From: an uncultured Prevotellaceae bacterium
GTDB lineage: Bacteria > Bacteroidota > Bacteroidia > Bacteroidales > Bacteroidaceae
DNA length: 38,739 nucleotides
NCBI GenBank assembly: GCA_946411565.1
Contig: CAMKEM010000025.1
Coordinates: 1 to 38,739, forward strand
Direction of reading: 5' to 3'
Part shown: positions 35,290 to 38,739 of the stretch, in pieces
Layout of the letters: each line of letters starts with the position of its first letter
Position numbering within the stretch: position 1 is the stretch's first letter
Made by a program: the position numbers and the translations under genes
The notes under the pieces: generated by a model
What the model was told of the DNA's origin: nothing
The model's database searches: none
The model's input: only the letters and a program-made list of their open reading frames with translations

Positions 35290-36447
35290 CTACCACTGGA
35301 ATATCCCTTCCTCATACTCGTTGAACTTCAACCTCATGAAATTATCTTCTATGGTGAGGTTCCATGTGTAGATCATACCACTTCCAAATGTCTTTGAAGG
35401 AATGCTACAAGTATAAGTGAAGGTATTATTTGAATTGTCCTTGCCTTCCAGAGTCAATGTTGCAGATTCGAAGGATGCAGGAAACATGAATGCATAGAAC
35501 GGGGAATAAGAGCCTTCGGTTTCTGCTTCCGTCAACTCATGTCCAACAGCCCCCATACTAACCTGCAAACTCTTATACAATAATGCAGAAGCTGTAAGGC
35601 TCGGCTCACTTGAATTACCAGGATTCCATGTCATTGTCTTAGGAAAACCACCCGCAACATCCTCGGCTATACTTACCGAAATGCCCGTAACCTTTATCCT
35701 CTCTCCCCTATCGTTTGTCACAGCAAAACGTATAACGGCAGGAATACCAGTAAAACGAGTGGTTGCTGCCTGTATCTGGGCTTTAGTTATCTCGGAAACC
35801 GTAGATGTACCTTTTATATAAGTATATCTCTTGAAATCCGACAAACTTGGAGTTGCATCATGAGCAAACTCATTTGGGAGCGCGAGAGTAATAACGCCAT
35901 CAGCATTTATAGAACTACCATTTACATCAGGAAGAATTGGCGACAAGAAATACACAGGCGACTGTCCTACGGTCAATTTCTGTATGTCAGTCTTCAGTAT
36001 TCCAGAATTGGATGTTATAGAAGCCACACTCACCACGTCTTCTGCTCCTGTGATATTCCTGACCTTAGCACTACAACTATTATTCGTGCCCCAAGGTACT
36101 ATATTTCCAGTTGCTGTTTCCTTTACGATGACAACCATCTCGTTAGAACTATTATCCCACGAAAACTTATTGTCGTCATTCCAATGGGCACGTGTCATCT
36201 TTGCAGGAGTATCGACATCACCAAGCATTGCCGATGTCTCCATATACCAAGCCTCATTATCTTCAACAACCTCGTCTATGTCGGAAGAAGGGGAACAAGC
36301 AGCAAGAAAGAGAATGAAGAAGAGAACCCACATACGACCTCTCCCTCCGCCCTCTCCCATAGAGAAGGAGCCTGTCCGCGAAAGGAGTTCCCCAAAGAAA
36401 TATTTGGAGTTTCCTAATATCATATTATGTAATGTTCCTTTTCTCAT
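35290..36447 (-). CDS. Fimbrillin-family lipoprotein, 385 aa, second in the series
   Basis: The signal peptide ends ILFLAAC with Cys51, followed by acidic residues. AKMTRAHWN places Arg86 35 residues after the Cys, the probable maturation site. The body (PSLSDFKRYTYIKG, IRFAVTNDRGERIKVTGISVS, FYAFMFPASF, SGMIYTWNLTIEDNF) has the layout of the Bacteroidales fimbrillin-like family: two beta-sandwich domains with a terminal YTWNL-type strand. It is not a close paralogue of its two flanking fimbrillins. Its N-terminus shares the first nine codons (MRKGTLHNM) with the mega-protein and the 431-residue fimbrillin, and residues about 27-39 (SFSMGEGGGRGRM) come from an R4 copy. Met30 is an alternative start. 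It lies 88 bp after the first fimbrillin gene and 62 bp before the third. Confidence 0.78.
   Translation of the reverse strand: MRKGTLHNMILGNSKYFFGELLSRTGSFSMGEGGGRGRMWVLFFILFLAACSPSSDIDEVVEDNEAWYMETSAMLGDVDTPAKMTRAHWNDDNKFSWDNSSNEMVVIVKETATGNIVPWGTNNSCSAKVRNITGAEDVVSVASITSNSGILKTDIQKLTVGQSPVYFLSPILPDVNGSSINADGVITLALPNEFAHDATPSLSDFKRYTYIKGTSTVSEITKAQIQAATTRFTGIPAVIRFAVTNDRGERIKVTGISVSIAEDVAGGFPKTMTWNPGNSSEPSLTASALLYKSLQVSMGAVGHELTEAETEGSYSPFYAFMFPASFESATLTLEGKDNSNNTFTYTCSIPSKTFGSGMIYTWNLTIEDNFMRLKFNEYEEGIFQW
36338..36388. repeat. R4 copy inside the 385-aa fimbrillin signal sequence
   Basis: CCTCTCCCTCCGCCCTCTCC followed by CATAGAGAAGGAGCCTGTCC is alignable over its length with 32451-32503. 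No inverted partner is visible upstream of this start codon. Confidence 0.7.
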
Positions 36448-36504
36448 TCTGTTTATTCTTTAATGTTCAGGAGATAGGGGTAGAGTTTAGTGTAACTCAA
36501 ATTA

Positions 36505-36532
36505 TTCACTATTCACTTTTCATTATTCACTT
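36505..36532. repeat. R3: two 14-bp units after the first fimbrillin stop
   Basis: TTCACTATTCACTT (36505-36518) and TTCATTATTCACTT (36519-36532) lie 3 bp past the stop at 36536. They place stops in all frames on the minus strand, as at 32660-32687. Confidence 0.85.
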
Positions 36533-36535
36533 TCC

Positions 36536-38143
36536 TCACTCCATCTTCAACTCCAGATCATCTGTCCCTGCATTACCAAGATCATTACCTGTATGCCCTG
36601 TGCTATGTAGTACAGCTCCGATAGCCACAATCTTAACAGCCATCTTCTTTGCATCCGACTCACCATCCTTGTGCCAGTACTCTATTCTATAGGTTCCTGT
36701 CTCCGAAGGACGGAATGAAGCCATGCCATCGCTGTATGTGATTTCCGTTACAAGCTGTGTCTCTGTCGTCTCCACCACCCATTCGTTAACGGTAGTCTGG
36801 TGATAGATGCGAACAAAATCTGTTGAATTCTCGCCACCTATAAGAGTGACTGGAGTCACCGTCTCCGTTTCTGCATCATTAAGCACAACCGAGATATCTA
36901 TCGGTCTGTCTGCAACGTATGGAGCAGATTCATATACTATGCCCTCATCATCCGTATCTCCATTCTGATGGGTAGTGATGCTATAGTCGCCAAGGGTGGT
37001 TATTGTTCCCTGCTGATTGTCCGTGGTATTATCAATCTCTCCTACCGCTACAAAACTGATAGGCGACAATTCGCTATCTGTAATCTTGAAGAGATATGTA
37101 TATGAACAATTAGGTTTCCACTGGCAGAACGGCGAAGGAACAGAAGCCTTAGCACCCGTTATCTCGATCTTCTGTCCTGACTTGTCGAGCGCTACAAGAG
37201 TATAGTCAACGTTAATGGTGATAGGCGTTGGGTTATCTACATAAGGAATGATACTGGTGTAATATCCCGGAACATTTATATCACCCGCATATGTTGGAGC
37301 TGATGAAAGCACACCGAGATAGTCGCTACCACCATTATCAGCCAACCAACCACTTGCAGCCTTGGTATAATTGAGATTACCAAACGTATGATGAGATTCC
37401 GTAACTAAATTGCCAAACTCAGGACTTACGTCAGGCTCTCCCGAATAGGAATAAGCAAGCGTCAAATCAGCAGAAACATTAAACGAACCATTTACCAGAC
37501 ACAGAGAAGAAGGCTCGTCACCAGCAGTCAAATAGAATTTCACATCCTTCACAGCATAGCCAGGAACAGTTTCATAGAAAGCAAAGCGAATGCGACTATG
37601 TGCACCTACAAAGCAGAAAGTAACAGGATCCGTGTACTGGTCTTTAGTTATCACGGTCGGCTTGGTATAGTATAACACCTTGCCGTCATTCTCGTTCATC
37701 GATGTCACGAAAGAGGAAATCCTTCCATATTCATCTTTTTGGGTAAAGCTACCCTTATCCGCTCCAGCTATTGCCCAGAAAGTGTAAGGGAAGGCAGAGA
37801 AATCCCAGTACTTTATCGTCTGAAGCTTGTTGTCAATAGGATCAAAGCCAACATACTCCCAGTTGCTCGTATTGCTCTGGGTAGTCTCCTCGTCATACCA
37901 CAGCACATAGTTTCCGAACACAAGCGAATTACTCTCGTCCTTAGTATTCGTGCCATAAATGCGGAAGTTGTCAATATATCTCGCAAGTGATGTCTCGCCG
38001 GCACGAGTCACCCTTCCTGACGTAGCGGCGAAGACTATCTCGTCCTGCGTCAGCGGGATCTCTATAATCTCATCGTGTGAGCAAGCACAGACAATGAGTA
38101 GAGTCAGCATTGCGATATATATGTTTTTTATGATCTTCAGCAT
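36536..38143 (-). CDS. Fimbrillin (Mfa1/FimA-like) lipoprotein, 535 aa, first gene of the pilus operon
   Basis: A short ordinary signal peptide ends LLIVCAC with lipid Cys21. GRVTRAGETS places Arg47 26 residues after the Cys, the expected site for Arg-specific maturation. Residues about 40-355 align with the 431-residue protein (TSNWEYVG, QTIKYWD, FWAI, RIRFAFYE, W.PN.SYTYLFKI). A further 175 residues after the FKI strand look like an added Ig-type beta-domain (PIDISVVLNDAETE, YRIEYWHKDG). Such an extension might prevent it from accepting or donating a strand at that end, which would suit a tip or capping role, but this is speculative. It is the first gene after the predicted promoter. Codons 4-9 are identical in DNA to those of the pectinesterase gene. 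Confidence 0.82.
   Translation of the reverse strand: MLKIIKNIYIAMLTLLIVCACSHDEIIEIPLTQDEIVFAATSGRVTRAGETSLARYIDNFRIYGTNTKDESNSLVFGNYVLWYDEETTQSNTSNWEYVGFDPIDNKLQTIKYWDFSAFPYTFWAIAGADKGSFTQKDEYGRISSFVTSMNENDGKVLYYTKPTVITKDQYTDPVTFCFVGAHSRIRFAFYETVPGYAVKDVKFYLTAGDEPSSLCLVNGSFNVSADLTLAYSYSGEPDVSPEFGNLVTESHHTFGNLNYTKAASGWLADNGGSDYLGVLSSAPTYAGDINVPGYYTSIIPYVDNPTPITINVDYTLVALDKSGQKIEITGAKASVPSPFCQWKPNCSYTYLFKITDSELSPISFVAVGEIDNTTDNQQGTITTLGDYSITTHQNGDTDDEGIVYESAPYVADRPIDISVVLNDAETETVTPVTLIGGENSTDFVRIYHQTTVNEWVVETTETQLVTEITYSDGMASFRPSETGTYRIEYWHKDGESDAKKMAVKIVAIGAVLHSTGHTGNDLGNAGTDDLELKME
38117..38134 (-). other. 18-bp block shared with the pectinesterase gene (codons 4-9)
   Basis: ATCATAAAAAACATATAT on the minus strand is identical to 12156-12139 and at the same distance from the start codon. 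Confidence 0.85.
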
Positions 38144-38184
38144 TATATTATTTCAGGTCTTACCTGTGTAATTTTTGTGTAAGA

Positions 38185-38200
38185 TATCTCTAAAGAGATA
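38185..38200. promoter_or_regulatory. Perfect palindrome TATCTCT-AA-AGAGATA in the fimbrillin leader
   Basis: Seven-bp arms with a 2-bp spacer lie between the predicted -7 box and the start codon. It may be an operator or a small leader hairpin; there is no functional evidence. Confidence 0.4.
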
Positions 38201-38219
38201 ATTAGTCGGAAACTGTGTG

Positions 38220-38250
38220 TAAAGATAATCATTTTCCCCGAAACATCAAA
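38220..38250 (-). promoter_or_regulatory. Predicted promoter of the fimbrillin operon
   Basis: On the minus strand TTTG (38250-38247) is followed after 19 bases by TATCTTTA (38227-38220), a 7 of 8 match to TAnnTTTG, 76 bases before the start codon. This is the best spaced of the promoters seen. Confidence 0.65.
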
Positions 38251-38284
38251 GAAAAAAACGAAAAATTGTTCAAAAGTCCGTCAT

Positions 38285-38297
38285 TTTTAACAAATTC
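38285..38297 (-). promoter_or_regulatory. Upstream element GAATTTGTTAAAA, second copy
   Basis: It lies 57 bases upstream of the -7 box, identical in sequence and distance to 12308-12320. Confidence 0.5.
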
Positions 38298-38490
38298 CCT
38301 ATTCTTTTTGCTATGATAACTTTGCAAAAAGACGAAAAATGAGGATTTTACATTTAACGCGAGTTAACAATTGAATCTACGACAAATCTCGACGAATTCA
38401 AAATTATTACCGTCCGCTAAACACCCATATCTTGCATAATATCAAAAGATTTATGATGTACAAGTCCTGTTTAATATTGCTATCCTTTTT

Positions 38491-38601
38491 AGTCCGATTC
38501 TTGTCCATTACTTCATCACTATTTGTCCAGTATTTGTCCAGTCGTTACTGGACAAATACTGGACAACTACTGGACATCGACTGGACAACTAGTGGACAAC
38601 G
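38491..38601. repeat. 11-bp-phased GTCC/GGAC array with a 20-bp perfect hairpin
   Basis: About ten 11-bp units keep phase over 111 bp. The left half carries TGTCCAGTATT-type units (less regular before 38521) and the right half ACTGGACAAAT, ACTGGACAACT, ACTGGACATCG, ACTGGACAACT and AGTGGACAACG. The orientation flips at 38543-38546 (CGTT), making perfect 20-bp arms 38523-38542 and 38547-38566. Confidence 0.8.
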
Positions 38602-38716
38602 TTAGTTAGTACATATATGTTCCACACTCGCTAAAAGTATAGTTTTTGTTCTTGGCGTCCACAAAACTTGAAGATGTTTTTATGTTAACGTGAGTTCGAC
38701 GAATTGCCTAGATGGC

Positions 38717-38734
38717 AAACAGCAAGCTGTTTTT
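38717..38734 (+). terminator. Short hairpin with T-tail at the window edge
   Basis: AAACAGC-AA-GCTGTTT is followed by two further T bases. It would fit a weak plus-strand terminator, but no plus-strand gene is visible and the loop is only two bases. Confidence 0.25.
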
Positions 38735-38739
38735 AACTG

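Larger units (their letters stand above)
38144..38739. other. Non-coding region upstream of the fimbrillin operon
   Basis: This 596-bp stretch contains the operon promoter, a leader palindrome, the upstream 13-mer, the 11-bp-phased array and a short hairpin near the window edge. I find no ORF or RNA gene that I can support. Confidence 0.75.

Noticed and set aside
32451..36388. Insertion sequence remnants
   Set aside because: No transposase fragments or target duplications are visible; the repeats are short and palindromic.
38318..38325. Plus-strand TAACTTTG as a promoter
   Set aside because: There is no TTTG at 19-21 bp upstream and no plus-strand gene downstream in the window.
13282..38699. 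15-mer TTAACGTGAGTTCGA shared between 13282-13296 (minus) and 38685-38699 (plus)
   Set aside because: A match of this length is close to chance for the whole window; no further similarity flanks it except AATT-rich sequence.

Overview
The window looks like a Bacteroidales chromosome segment, most likely Prevotella-like. The evidence is FimA/Mfa1-type fimbrillin lipoproteins, an OmpA-like/DUF3575 protein, a DUF5119 protein, TAnnTTTG-type -7 boxes, the lack of obvious Shine-Dalgarno sequences, and giant secreted proteins whose C-termini resemble type IX secretion (T9SS) tails. The genus is an inference. All eight genes I accept lie on the minus strand, so the locus reads from right to left.

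Layout in transcription order. Positions 38739-38144 are non-coding and hold an 11-bp-phased GTCC/GGAC array, an upstream element and a promoter. Four SPII lipoproteins of the fimbrillin (type V pilus) class follow: 38143-36536, 36447-35290, 35227-33932 and 33838-32690. They are 60-95 bp apart. After 126 bp comes a 6414-residue secreted beta-helix protein (32563-13319). A 1.15-kb non-coding block (13318-12166) then holds three fold-back structures and two phased short-repeat arrays. Next are a 2873-residue secreted protein with two pectin-methylesterase domains (12165-3544), a 470-bp gap with a promoter, and an overlapping pair: OmpA-like/DUF3575 (3073-1562) and DUF5119 lipoprotein (1569-199). 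The left edge (1-198) is a 30-bp hairpin tandem array and a stem-loop.

Working model (inference): this is a surface-attachment locus. Fimbrillins and the DUF3575/DUF5119 proteins would build and anchor a type V pilus. The mega-protein would be a surface adhesin. The double pectinesterase would act on plant cell-wall pectin. The first fimbrillin gene and the pectinesterase gene share an upstream 13-mer at the same distance from the -7 box, nearly equal leaders, and an identical 18-bp block at codons 4-9. This suggests co-regulation or a copied leader cassette.

The most unusual property is how repeats have entered gene starts. Five consecutive genes of the left and right groups have unusually long signal-peptide n-regions made of dispersed repeat DNA. 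In two of them a second, inverted copy lies just upstream, so the start codon sits in the loop of a strong predicted hairpin.
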